Counted from the stretch's first letter, positions 19,001 through 29,349 are shown. The stretch is DNA of 33,992 nt from Globomyces pollinis-pini (GCA_025399215.1 MU621278.1:1-33992), one strand, 5' to 3'. Made by a program: numbers and translations. The notes: generated from the sequence alone by a model not told the origin.

Positions 19001-20510
19001 AGTAAGTGCATCTACGAAAACGATGGGCATAACAACAATGCATCCATCCATCCATCCACTACTCTACTACAACATCAAAACAATTACTAATCTATTTCAT
19101 AGTGGGTAAAGAAAAAGGTCATGTCAATGTCGTCGTTATTGGTCACGTAGATTCCGGTAAATCTACTACTACTGGTCACTTGATCTACAAATGGTAAACA
19201 CATTCAACATTCTAATATATAGTGGTGGTATCGATAAGCGTACCATTGAAAAATTCGAAAAGGAAGCCGCTGATATGGGTAAATCCTCCTTCAAATACGC
19301 CTGGGTCATGGACAAGCTTAAGGCTGAACGTGAACGTGGTATCACCATTGATATCGCTCTCTGGAAATTCGAAACTCCAAAGTACTATGTTACCGTCATT
19401 GATGCCCCTGGTCATCGTGATTTCATCAAGAACATGATTACTGGTACTTCCCAAGCTGATTGTGCTATTCTTATCATCGGAGGTGGTATCGGTGAATTCG
19501 AAGCTGGTATCTCCAAGGACGGTCAAACCCGTGAACACGCTCTTCTTGCCAACACCCTTGGTGTCAAGCAAATGATCATCGCTGTCAACAAGATGGACGC
19601 CAACAAATACTCTGAAGCTCGTTTCAACGAAATTGTCAAGGAATTGTCCTCCTTCATCAAGAAGGTTGGTTACAACCCAAAGGCTGTTCCATTCATCCCT
19701 ATCTCTGGTTTCAACGGTGATAACATGATTGAAGCTTCCACCAACATGCCATGGTACAAGGGATGGACCAAGGAAACCAAAGCTGGTGTCATCACTGGTA
19801 AGACCCTTTTGAACGCTATCGATTCTATCGATCTCCCTAACCGTCCTACCGACAAGCCACTCCGTCTTCCATTACAAGATGTCTACAAGATTGGTGGTAT
19901 CGGAACGGTACCAGTCGGTCGTGTTGAAACCGGTATCATCAAGGCTGGTATGGTTGTCCTTTTCGCTCCTGCTAACGTCTCTACTGAAGTCAAGTCCGTC
20001 GAAATGCACCACGAACAACTTGAACAAGGTGTCCCTGGTGACAACGTTGGATTCAACGTCAAGAACGTTTCCGTCAAGGATATTCGTCGTGGTATGGTCT
20101 GTTCTGACTCCAAGAACGACCCAGCCAAAGAAGCTGCCTCATTCAATGCTCAAATCATTGTCCTTAACCACCCAGGTCAAATCGCTGCTGGATACCAGCC
20201 AGTTTTGGATTGCCACACTGCCCACATTGCTTGCAAATTCGCTGAACTTGTTGAAAAATTAGATCGTCGTTCCGGTAAGAAGATCGAAGACAACCCAAAA
20301 TTCATCAAGTCTACCGATTCCGCTATCGTCAAGATGGTTCCTTCCAAGCCAATGTGTGTTGAAGCTTTCACTGAATATCCACCTCTTGGTCGTTTCGCCG
20401 TCCGTGATATGCGTCAAACCGTCGCTGTCGGTGTCATCAAGTCCGTTGAAAAGACTGATGGTAAAGCTGGTAAGACCACCAAGTCTGCTGCCAAGGCTTC
20501 CAAGAAATAA
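19001..20510 (+). CDS. Translation elongation factor 1-alpha
   Basis: Exons 19001 (one coding base), 19103..19193 and 19223..20510 give 459 aa. The GTPase delivers aminoacyl-tRNA to the ribosome. G-domain motifs: GHVDSGKS (about 14-21), DAPGH, NKMD. The GWTKETKAG insertion is characteristic of opisthokonts, and the C-terminus ([20 protein letters not shown] then a Lys-rich tail) is canonical. Exon 1 supplies only the A of the start codon: ...CCAAA|gtaagt, then a 101-nt intron ending CATAG, then TGGGTAAAG, giving ATG GGT AAA GAA AAA (MGKEKGHVN). Intron 2 is 29 nt and splits the Cys codon of KCGGIDKR. Codon use is strongly C-ending compared with neighbours, as expected for a very highly expressed gene. 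One unusual residue run is [12 protein letters not shown], where fungi usually have IIAGGTGEFEAG. Confidence 0.95.
19002..19102 (+). other. Intron splitting the EF-1alpha start codon (A|TG)
   Basis: Consensus donor GTAAGT at 19002, branch-like TTACTAATCT at 19084-19093, acceptor CATAG at 19098-19102. It contains a short (ATCC)n run near 19038-19055. No ATG precedes the conserved GKEKGHVN in frame unless this intron is removed. Confidence 0.8.
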
Positions 20511-20655
20511 GTGTGCCTTTAATTTTGAAATAAAAGCATATTAAATCTCATAAAACTGTTGTCTTTATTGTTGTATCCATTAAGAATTTGAATAATGTAT
20601 TTGACTAAAGAGGATTCTTTAGTAGTTGAAGCTTCACTTTTTTATTCCAATCGAG
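20511..20655. terminator. EF-1alpha 3' end and PIGA 5' flank
   Basis: AATAAA at 20529-20534, 19 bp after the stop codon, is a likely polyadenylation signal. The remainder is the short 5' flank of PIGA. Confidence 0.55.
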
Positions 20656-22290
20656 ATGAATTTATGGTAAAAATACAAGTTTTGACAGAGGAATAGTTTT
20701 GTCAGTGACTGCTTCTATCCTAGCTTTGGAGGTTTAATCTATTGGTCGTATTAATAGAAGGAGTGGAAGCACATATGTATCATTTATCACAGTAACTAAG
20801 ATCGTGTTGGTATTCAAAAGTCATTCATTTATTTCAGATATTAATAGATTTCCAGACGACTTCAAAGAAGGGGCCATAAAGTGATAATAATAACGCATTC
20901 ATATGGAAGTAGAGTTGGAGTTCGGTATTTAACGTCTTGTGTGAAAGTAATGTAATGATTCTAATGATAGGTGTACTATATCCCATCCTGGTTGATCGCA
21001 AATCAAGTTATACTGCCTACTATCTACACATTCTTTCCACTATTTCGTTCCATCATGATTCGAGAGAACATTGACATAGTTCATGGCCACCAATCATTTT
21101 CACCTTTATGTCATGAAGCTATACTACATGCCAGAACAATGGGATTAAAAGTTGTATTCACCGATCATTCCCTAAATGGATTCCAAGATACTGCATCAAT
21201 TTTGACCAACAAATTATTGAAATTTACTCTATCTGATATTGATCATGTTATATGTGTAAGTCATACCAGTAAAGAAAACACTGTTTTGAGAGCATCATTG
21301 GATCCATGGGATGTTAGTGTGATTCCCAATGCAATTATATCAACTCAATTTACTCCGGATCCAACACAACGTCATCCAAGAAAAGGTAAAAGGCAAAGGA
21401 TTGTTGATGCTTTTAGTTACTATTGTAGTTGCAAGTCGTTTAGTCTATCGGAAAGGAATTGATTTACTTGTCACCGTTATACCCAATATTTGTGAAAAAT
21501 ATCCTGATGTTGATTTTTTAATTGGTAAATAACGTTGACGATAATTATAATAGCTGGTGATGGACCGAAACGAATAGATTTAGAACAAATGCGAGAATAT
21601 CATGTCTTACAAGATAGAGTGACTTTGTTGGGTGCTTTAAGACAAACAGAGATACGAGATGTTCTAGTAAAAGGCCATATATTTTTAAATACTTCATTGA
21701 CTGAAGCATTTTGCATCGCAATTGTTGAAGCTGCATCATGCGGGTAAAACTATTTGTTTTAATAGATCATATAGACTGTTGGTTGTTAGTACTGAAGTTG
21801 GAGGTATCCCAGAGGTTTTACCGGAGCATATGATCTTCTTGGCTCAATCCAATACTGATGGTATATATTTTTACAAAACTAAACTTAAAGCAATTGTTCA
21901 ATCAATTGATCGTGCTATCGAGAAAGTAAAACACGGTCGAATTAACCCATTTGAAATTCATAACCAAGTCGCAAGTAATCTTGAAATTGAAAGAAGGATA
22001 TTGACTCTTATTTAGATATGTATAGTTGGGATGATGTAGCAGAGAGAACTGAAGTTATATATAAGGATATTATGAAAAAATCCGAAATCTCTTTAATTGA
22101 AAGACTTGAAAGGTATCATGGATGTGGAATATTTGCTGGGAAATTGGGTGTGATGATCATGACAGTTCATTACTTGTTTTACTTGCTTTTGGAATGGTTA
22201 ATACCAAGAGATTCAATTGATGCTGCTCCAGCATTTGATAGAGATATGTTTTGGGATTATTGTGTAAATATGAAAGGTTATAAAGAGTAA
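20656..22290 (+). CDS. PIGA: Phosphatidylinositol N-acetylglucosaminyltransferase catalytic subunit (PIGA/GPI3)
   Basis: Ten exons: 20656..20666, 20697..20731, 20761..20791, 20856..20946, 20971..21385, 21417..21524, 21554..21743, 21775..21860, 21891..21974, 22016..22290; 441 aa. This ER enzyme transfers GlcNAc from UDP-GlcNAc to phosphatidylinositol, the first step of GPI-anchor synthesis. Evidence: N-terminal [50 protein letters not shown], the GT4 motif EAFCIAIVE (E-x7-E), [10 protein letters not shown], and a C-terminal membrane span (about residues 388-410) followed by WLIPRDSID. The start is an 11-nt exon (MNLC). Introns are 30, 29, 64, 24, 31, 29, 31, 30 and 41 nt. The 30-nt intron at 21861-21890 has no stop and is a multiple of three; alignment to the family says it is removed. 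Confidence 0.93.
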
Positions 22291-22341
22291 TGAATGTAAT
22301 TACGAATTCCATTTATTTGATAAGTTAAATATTTCATTATG
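22291..22341. terminator. Convergent 3' spacer
   Basis: Only 51 bp lie between the stop codons of PIGA and seven-helix copy 2, so the 3' ends of the two transcripts probably overlap. Confidence 0.4.
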
Positions 22342-23228
22342 TTACTTTGTACTTCTGTCTCTTGTACTTGCTGTCCGTCTATTTTGAATCTCAGTCCCAA
22401 ATTTCATTGATTTAATTGATTCAAATAAGAATCCCATTAGAATGATTTGATTTGAACAGCATATAGACGCGATACAAGCTAATGCATGATATGTTAATGC
22501 ATTTGGTGTACCATCTGGACCTCTTATAGTCACTGCGATTGCATATGAAACGGCTCCAATAATAATAAATACATTGTAAACCATCAGTAATCCATATGAA
22601 TATTTCAAATACTTTTTGTAATTCAATCTAGCTTTCTCATCCTTTATAACACACACACTCTTCATCAGAAATGTCATATAAATTCCTTGGATTAAGGAAA
22701 CCAATTGAGCAATTCCAACTGCTATTGGAGATGCCAGTTTATTCCACTACAATGAAATAACGTTATTTTTACCCTATCTAATAAACTACCATCACCAACA
22801 ACAAAAACCCATCGAAACAATAAAAATTGAAATGTTCCAATTAGTATTACCATCACCATTGTAATCTTATAAAGTTTGACTTTTCTAACATTCCAATAAG
22901 GACTTGCAACACTAACGAGTTTAAATAAATCACATTGAACAATCTGATATAAAATCATTGTAATAAATTGAGTCCAATTATAAACAATCACGACCCAATT
23001 TAATTTAAATTCGAAATGATTTGAAATAAATCTAAAAAATAAATTGATACCATTAAAGAATATTAAAACACCAATTTGAAATTGGTAATATGTTTGTAAT
23101 TTGTAAAGAAAATAACTTGAAATTCCTATAGATATGATCCCACATGTTAATGCTATATAATGTGATATTCCATTGAATAAAATTGTATCTGATATTGATA
23201 ATCTACTAATTGTTTCTTTTAAATTCAT
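22342..23228 (-). CDS. Seven-helix receptor-like family, copy 2
   Basis: Exons complement(22773..23228) and complement(22342..22746), 26-nt intron, 286 aa. The start at ATG 23226-23228 gives MNLKETISRLS, matching MSLK..ISQLN of the tandem copies. An in-frame ATG 14 codons upstream (23270) is an alternative. Family features are present: GDGSLLDR before and WNK after the intron, the basic loop KDEKARLNYKKYLKYSYG, RGPDGTPN in the last outer loop, and FESIKSMKFG after helix 7. It points away from the tandem array and is more diverged in exon 1. Confidence 0.75.
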
Positions 23229-23409
23229 AAAAGTCGCGTGTTGAAAAATACTCCTGAACAAAAAATACATTTATCCGAAATCCTGAGGTTAACTTATACG
23301 AAGTATAGAGTTACATTGACTAGAACAATTTGTTCTTTCAAATGGAGATTCACACAGATAGCTCAAGGTACCATCAGCTAAAGCATATTTAAGTTTAAGT
23401 GACATATAT
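23229..23409. other. Intergenic region
   Basis: Lies between the acetyltransferase 3' end and seven-helix copy 2 (both minus strand); no feature seen. Confidence 0.35.
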
Positions 23410-23999
23410 TTAGGTTTTATTGTCAATTTTCTTGAGTAACTTTGCAGGATTACCAACAAATACACAGTTATCTGGAACATCTTTTGTCACAACTGACCAG
23501 CTCCAATGACACAGTTATTACCAATCGTTATTCCAGGACATAATACTACACTACCACCTACCCAAACATCATTCCCAATCGTAATAGGTTTGCCAAACTC
23601 GAAAGAATTTGGTCCAACTCTTAATTCAGCTTCTAAAGGATGTGAAGCTGTATAGATTTGTACATTTGGACCAAACAATACACGAGATCCAATATTAACT
23701 TTACAAACATCAAGTACGATACATCCAAAGTTGAAATAAACATCTGATCCTGTTTTTATATTGTAACCATAATCACAACGAAATGGAGGTTCAATAAAAA
23801 GAGAATCAATATGACCAGAACAATTTGGAAACATCGGCATCAATAGATCTCTTCTCGTTTCTGGGTTTTGAATAAATTCGTATGGAGCATTATTGAATTT
23901 TGAAAGGTGTTGGCGTATCTGTAAACGATCTTTGACTAAAGTTACATCTAATGGGTTGTAATGTTCACCATCAATCATCTTTTCCTTTTCTGATTTCAT
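23410..23999 (-). pseudogene. Maltose/galactoside O-acetyltransferase-like gene with a one-base frameshift
   Basis: From ATG 23997-23999 the protein reads as a left-handed beta-helix acetyltransferase: EKEKMIDGEHYNPLD (N-terminal maltose-acetyltransferase motif), EPPFRCDYGYNI, YTASHPLEAE with the catalytic-type His, and hexapeptide turns GKPITIGNDVWVGG and GITIGNNCVIGAG. The frame then breaks. The expected S-V-V-T-K-D-V-P is present one base out of register near 23494-23499 and continues through DNCVFVGNPAKLLKKI to TAA at 23410-23412. No GT...AG intron can bridge five bases, so this is a single-base deletion or an assembly error. The frameshifted product would stop after GAGQL (170 aa). The enzyme would acetylate sugars using acetyl-CoA in the cytosol. 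Confidence 0.75.
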
Positions 24000-24050
24000 T
24001 TTTATAGACGTCCTTGATTCGCGGAATTGTTGGTTATATAGAAAAATCGA

Positions 24051-24064
24051 TACACGTCATCTTT
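24051..24064 (+). promoter_or_regulatory. Conserved leader motif before copy 3
   Basis: TACACGTCATCTTT sits directly against the ATG. The same or nearly the same string precedes copies 4-7 at the same position. Confidence 0.55.
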
Positions 24065-24945
24065 ATGTCGTTAAAAACATTAATCAGTCAATTAAACATT
24101 TCAGATACAGTTACATTTAACCAAGCATTACATTATTTGGCATTATCATGTGGAATCTTATCCATCGCAACATCATTTCATTTTCTATATAAATACCAAC
24201 AATTAAGGAAAACGTATTTACTACAAATCGCAATTACAATCATTTTCAACGGTCTCAGTTTAATCTTCAGATTTGTATCCCATTCTATCGATTTTCGAAC
24301 AGATTGGGTTGTATTTTTATATGGTTGGGTACAATTTTTTTCAATACTGTGTTATCAGATATTACAATGCGATTTGTTTAAATTGGTTAGTGTTGTTAGT
24401 ACATTTTGGAATGTTAAGCGGATGAGGATCTACAAAGCGGTGATGGTATCATTGGTGGTGATGGGAACAATTCAATTTCTGTTGGGACCATTTGTATTTG
24501 CCGCTGGAAATGGAAGCGTTTTAGATATAGTAACATATATCGTATTAAACATTAGTGGAATAGAATAACCTCTCCATTGACCATAGGCATGTCACAATTG
24601 ATATGTTTGATAATTGGACTTTACATGATTGTGTTAATGAAAGGTGTCTGTGTTATTAAAGATCATCAAACCAAAATTAACTATGAAAAGTATTTGAAAT
24701 ATTCATATGGTTTATTAATATTGTACAATACATTGATTCTTATGGCAGTGATATCGTACGCGATTGGTGTAACAGTAAGGGGTCCAAATGGAACATCGAA
24801 CAGCAACGTATCTAGTGGATTAGGATGCTTTGGGGCCATATCAGCTTCAAGCCAAGTTGTTGTATTGGGATTTTTGTTCGAATGCATTAAATCTATGAAA
24901 TTTGGCAGTGATATGCAAAGAATCAGGAAAAGTACCATTAAATAA
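24065..24945 (+). CDS. Seven-helix receptor-like family, copy 3
   Basis: Exons 24065..24529 and 24556..24945, 26-nt intron, 284 aa. It is the first gene of the head-to-tail array. Exon 1 is 155 codons, as in copies 4-7. Order: MSLKTLISQLN, an N-glycosylation sequon NIS, helix 1, the basic loop KYQQLRKTY, helix 2, helix 3 flowing into CDLFKLVSV, the basic loop NVKRMRIYK, helix 4, GNGSVLDI | WNR, helices 5-6 with the loop KDHQTKINYEKYLKYSYG, helix 7, FECIKSMKFG. Basic loops alternate so that the N-terminus is outside and the tail inside. The start codon lies 65 bp from that of the divergent acetyltransferase. Confidence 0.78.
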
Positions 24946-25067
24946 AAAGTATTAACCTGTTACCCAAATCTTAATTGAATTTTTTATGTATAATCGTCCA
25001 ATAAATTTCAAAAGCGTAGTTTTCAAAATGGAGGGACTACCAAAAAATAGTAAAAGGTGGAAATCGA

Positions 25068-25081
25068 TACACGTCATCTTT
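25068..25081 (+). promoter_or_regulatory. Conserved leader motif before copy 4
   Basis: TACACGTCATCTTT, identical to copy 3 and directly against the ATG. Confidence 0.55.
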
Positions 25082-25974
25082 ATGTCGTTAAAAGAATTAA
25101 TTAGTCAATTGAACACTAGAGATACAATTACATTCAATCAAACATTGCATTATATAGCATTATCATGTGGAATCCTATCTATTGGAATATCATGTCACTT
25201 CATTTACAAATTCCACCAATTGAGGAAAACGTATCTATTACAAATCGCAATTACAATCATTTTCAGTGCCTTGAATCTAATATTTAGATTTGCATCCAAC
25301 TATATGAATTATAGATTAGAATGGGTTGCAGTGTCATATAATTGGTCTCAATTTTTTTCAATTCTATGTTATCAACTACTACAGTGTGATTTGTTTAAAT
25401 TGGTGAGCGTGGTAAGTACATTTTGGAATGATAGTCGGATACGAGTTTACAAATTGATGATTGTATCGTTAATAGTGCTTGGATCGGTTCAGTTTCTATT
25501 GTTACGGTTGGTTTTTGTCCTTGGTGATGGAAGTTTTTTGGATAACGTAAAATGTATAATACTAAATTGTAGTGGAATAGAATTGTTTCTCCATTAGCTT
25601 TATCAATCTCGCAGGTAGTGATCTTGGTGATCGGTATATACATGACAATGCTCATGAAAAGTGTATGTATTATCAAAGATGATAAATCTAAAATCAACTA
25701 TCAAAAATATTTGAAATATTCATATGGATTACTTATATTATACAATTCATTGATTGTTATCGGTGTATTGTCGTACGCAATTGGAGTGTCTGTTCGAGGT
25801 CCAGATGGGACACCAAATGTATACGTGTACCATGGTTTGGCATGCGTAGGGTCCATATCGGCTTCTGGTCAAGTTGTAGCATTAGGATTTTTGTTTGAAT
25901 GTATTAAAGCGATGAAATTTGGTAATGATATGGAAAGAAGACAGAGAAATGTATTGAAACGTGTAAGTGAATAA
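25082..25974 (+). CDS. Seven-helix receptor-like family, copy 4
   Basis: Exons 25082..25546 and 25573..25974, 26-nt intron, 288 aa. Same layout as copy 3, beginning MSLKELISQLN. GDGSFLDN precedes and WNR follows the intron; the last outer loop has RGPDGTPN as in copy 2. An open frame extends upstream to ATG 24986, but the conserved leader and the break of that frame in copy 7 favour MSLK as the start. Confidence 0.78.
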
Positions 25975-26431
25975 AATACTACGATTTAAAGTTTAACTTT
26001 AAACTCTGATGGTTCTGATCAATTGAATATAATATAAAAGATTAGCTGTGCATCGAAATTAAAGTACTGTCTAGTTTCATTACTGAAATTATTCTGCCAA
26101 CACTAAATCAATCAATTTATTTGCAAAAGCTTCGACTAATTTACTTGTTCATTTCCAAGTCCAAGAAACCTATAGTTTAGGTAAAGTTGTTTTTCCAGTT
26201 TCTTTTTCTTGTTACCACAAAATACGCCTGGTTTGTGTCACTTACAACTTTGTGAAAACTATCAGATCATTGAAATGAATCTGTAGAAATTTATTTGTGT
26301 CTGATAATAATTTAGGGTTGGTCTTGTTCGAGACAGGTCCAAGAATTCTTTGAGATGCACCTCAACAACGAATTAAATAAATCAAGAGAATTAAAATAAA
26401 ATGCGTGAGTATGTTTGCACTTTGTAATCTG
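25975..26431. other. Intergenic region between copies 4 and 5
   Basis: About 460 bp with no gene. Weak similarity to the spacers before copies 6 and 7 (for example a GATCATTGAAATG-like stretch near 26265) suggests a shared ancestral spacer. Confidence 0.4.
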
Positions 26432-26481
26432 ACAGTGAGGTGACGCTAATACTAATATGAAAATCACTACACGTCATCTTT
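26432..26481 (+). promoter_or_regulatory. Conserved ~50-bp leader block before copy 5
   Basis: Reads ACAGTGAGGTGACGCTAATA, a short divergent stretch, then CACTACACGTCATCTTT against the ATG. It aligns with the blocks before copies 6 and 7. TGACG and CGTCA half-sites face each other. A GACAG at the left edge could be an acceptor of a 5'-UTR intron. Confidence 0.55.
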
Positions 26482-27395
26482 ATGTCTCTTAAAGAATTTA
26501 TCAGTCAATTGAACAGTGGAGATACAATTACATTCAATCAAACAGTACACTATTTGACCTTATCTTCCGGAATCCTATCAATCGGAATATCATTTCACTT
26601 CCTATACAAATTTAAACGCTGGAGGAAAAAGTATTTACTACAAATCGCAATTACCATTATTTTCAATGGTTTAAATTTGATTTTTAGATTTGTATATTAT
26701 TATGTCGATTTTCAAATAGATAGGATAGCAATTATATACAATTGGACTCAATTTTTTTCATTACTTTGCTATCAGATATTGCAATCTGATTTGTTTAAAT
26801 TGGTGAGCGTAGCAAGTACATTTTGGAATGTCAGGCGTATAAGGATCTATAAGTTGATAATGGTGTCGCTGATTGTACTTGGAGCAATTCAGTTTCTTCT
26901 GTTACGGATACTTTTTGCACTTGGTGATGGAAGTTTTTTAGATAAGGTATTATACGTCACGTTAAACATTAGTGGAATAGAATGGCATCTCCGGTGGCTA
27001 TAGGTCTGTCACAATTTGTTTGCTTGGCGGTTGGAATTTATATGATTGTGCTAATGAAAGGTGTCTGTAATGTAAAAGATGATAAATCTAAAGTCAATTA
27101 TCGCAAATATTTGAACTATTCATATCGACTACTGATCTTATACAATGCATTGATTGTTATTGCTGTGTTTTCGTACGCGCTTGGTGTAACTGTTCGAGGA
27201 CCAGAACGTACTAGTGTAAGTTCAGAAGGGATAAAAATTCGCAATTTGAATCAAGGTTTGACATGTATGGGGGCTTTATGTGTTGCATCTCAAGTTGTAG
27301 TGTTAGGATTTTTGTTTGAATGTATTAAATCTATGAAATTTGGTAATGATATGGAAAGACGACCGAAAATAATATTAAATCGTATAAGTGAATAA
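26482..27395 (+). CDS. Seven-helix receptor-like family, copy 5
   Basis: Exons 26482..26946 and 26973..27395, 26-nt intron, 295 aa. Starts MSLKEFISQLN. GDGSFLDK | WNR flanks the intron. It differs from copies 3, 4 and 6 in the last outer loop, which has an insertion containing EGIKIRNLNQGL, shared only with copy 7. The QSDLF at the end of helix 3 replaces the CDLF of other members. Confidence 0.78.
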
Positions 27396-27889
27396 AGCAG
27401 CATTCAAATGGCATCATAAAATCTGACGCAATTGAATATGTCAATATACAAAAGACCGTCTCTTCAGTGTATTAAATTAGATATTTTAAGTATCTTCGCA
27501 AATCAGTTTTAGTTTAGGCAGGATTAATAAATCCTTCAAGTCTAATGATTCAAACAATTTAATACACTACGAATGAACAGTTTATTTTTCACTAGAACAA
27601 GATGGTTTCTAGATTACTTTTGTTCACTATAATAACAATGAAAATTTCTTCAACGGGTTTTAATATCATCGGATCCGTGAAAACAGAAAATTGATTCGTC
27701 GTCACTGTTACGATGAACAATAGATCACTGAAATGGAGCAATAGAGATCTGCTCTTGCCTGAAATGCATTACGTTTGATCTATTTTGAAATGATATCTAC
27801 TCACATTGAGATACATTAATAAGCACTCTTTGTTTCATACAACCAAGAACGGATAAACCTACATTTTTGCACCTGTAATTTTCTTATGT
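27396..27889. other. Intergenic region between copies 5 and 6
   Basis: About 490 bp without a gene. The string ATCGGATCCGTGAAAA (near 27668) recurs in the next spacer (near 29057), showing that the duplicated unit includes non-coding DNA. Confidence 0.5.
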
Positions 27890-27940
27890 GACAGTGAGGT
27901 GTCTCTGATACGGATGGGAGAATTAATTCACGTCATCTTA
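27890..27940 (+). promoter_or_regulatory. Conserved leader block before copy 6
   Basis: GACAGTGAGGTGTCTCTGAT, then ACGGATGGGA, and TTCACGTCATCTTA against the ATG; the most diverged version of the block. Confidence 0.5.
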
Positions 27941-28823
27941 ATGTCTTTAAAAACATTAATCAGTCAATTGAACATTTCAGATACACTAACCTTCAATCAA
28001 ACGGTACACTACTTGGCATTTTCATTTGGAATCCTGTCAATCGGAATATCATTTCGTTTTCTATATAAATTCCAACATCGTAGGAAAGGATATTTATTAC
28101 AAATCGCAATTACAATCATCTTTAATGCCTTGAATTTAATTTCTAGATTTCTATATTGTTATTTTGATTTTCAAATAATTTCAATAGCAATTATCTACAA
28201 TTGGACTCAATTTTTTTCAATTCTATGTTACCAGATATTACAATGCGATTTGTTTAAACTGGTGAGCGTTGTTAGTACATTTTGGAATCCTGGTCGCATA
28301 AGGATATATAAACTGATAATGGTATCGTTAGTTTTTCTTGGTGCGATTCAGTTTCTACTATTGCGTTTTATTTTTGTACTGGGAGATGGAAGTTTTTTGG
28401 ATAGGGTAAAAATATAGTTTTTGATGTTAGTGGAATGGAATTGTTTCTCCCTTAACTTTATCTATCTCACAGTCGGTCACCTTGGTTACGGGCATATACA
28501 TGATTGTGTTAATGAAAAGTGTCTGCAATTTTAAAGATCATCAATCTAAAATCAACTATGAAAAGTATTTGAAATATTCATATTTATTACTTATATTATA
28601 CAATTCATTGATTATAATCGGTGTGTTTTCCTACACAATCGGATTAATTGGTCGAGGCCCATATGGAACACCTAATTTTTACATATATCAAGCGTTGGCC
28701 TGTATCGGGACCCTATCCGCTTCTGGTCAAGTCGTTGTATTGGGGTTATTGTTTGAATGTACTAAATCTATGAAATTTGGTAATGATATGAAAAGTTTAA
28801 AGAGAAACCGGATAACAAACTAA
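27941..28823 (+). CDS. Seven-helix receptor-like family, copy 6
   Basis: Exons 27941..28405 and 28431..28823, 25-nt intron, 285 aa. Starts MSLKTLISQLN with the sequon NIS. GDGSFLDR | WNG flanks the intron. Helix 7 is followed by FECTKSMKFG, a Thr replacing Ile of the family signature. An in-frame ATG 14 codons upstream lies within the conserved leader. Confidence 0.78.
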
Positions 28824-29298
28824 TAAAATACAACATTTTAAACTTCAATTGTTAATTTTGATGCCATGAATCGATATGTATGTAACAGATCAGTATTGCA
28901 TTATGTAATTTCAAATCTCATACCAGAGCAAACCGATAGTATGAACAGGAAACTATGAGGGCTCCTGGCACTACAGCATTCATTTTACAGAAACTAAAGA
29001 GATTATACTTGTTCAATATCAAATCAATGTTGATCTACTGACCGGTTTTGAAAAACATCGGATCCGTGAAAAAAAACGGGTTTTTTGATTTGTGTTCCAT
29101 TATGATCTTAGGATCAACCAGCAGGTAAGTGAAATATATCGAAATTCATTGATTTGGACATCCTTGAAAGAGATTACCATATCCTTTTCGCTATAGAATA
29201 TTTGCGGTTTGGTGATTTGATAGACATCACCAAATGAAAAGTCTTTCAACGAAGCAATAAATAGAACTATATTTTTTATACTTTTAATTATGCTTTGT
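28824..29298. other. Intergenic region between copies 6 and 7
   Basis: About 475 bp without a convincing gene. Holds the shared ATCGGATCCGTGAAAA string near 29057 and a hairpin at 29208-29234. A 77-codon minus-strand frame (29100-29333) overlaps the conserved leader and is probably chance. Confidence 0.45.
29208..29234. repeat. Perfect 9-bp inverted repeat with 9-nt loop
   Basis: TTTGGTGAT, then TTGATAGAC, then ATCACCAAA. It is not seen in the corresponding spacers of copies 5 and 6. Confidence 0.6.
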
Positions 29299-29349
29299 GA
29301 CAGGAGGTGACGCTGATACGGATGGGAAACCACTACACGTCATCTCTTT
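29299..29349 (+). promoter_or_regulatory. Conserved leader block before copy 7
   Basis: GACAGGAGGTGACGCTGATA, then CGGATGGGAAA, then CACTACACGTCATCTCTTT against the ATG. Two extra bases shift the frame relative to other copies, so the block is non-coding here. Confidence 0.55.

Noticed and set aside
19212..20371. Long antisense frames opposite EF-1alpha
   Set aside because: They arise from the strong C-ending codon bias of the EF-1alpha strand and match no protein family.
24986..25081. Extended N-termini for seven-helix copies 3, 4 and 6 through the conserved leader
   Set aside because: The leader is out of frame in copy 7 and preceded by stops in copy 5, so conservation is not at the protein level.
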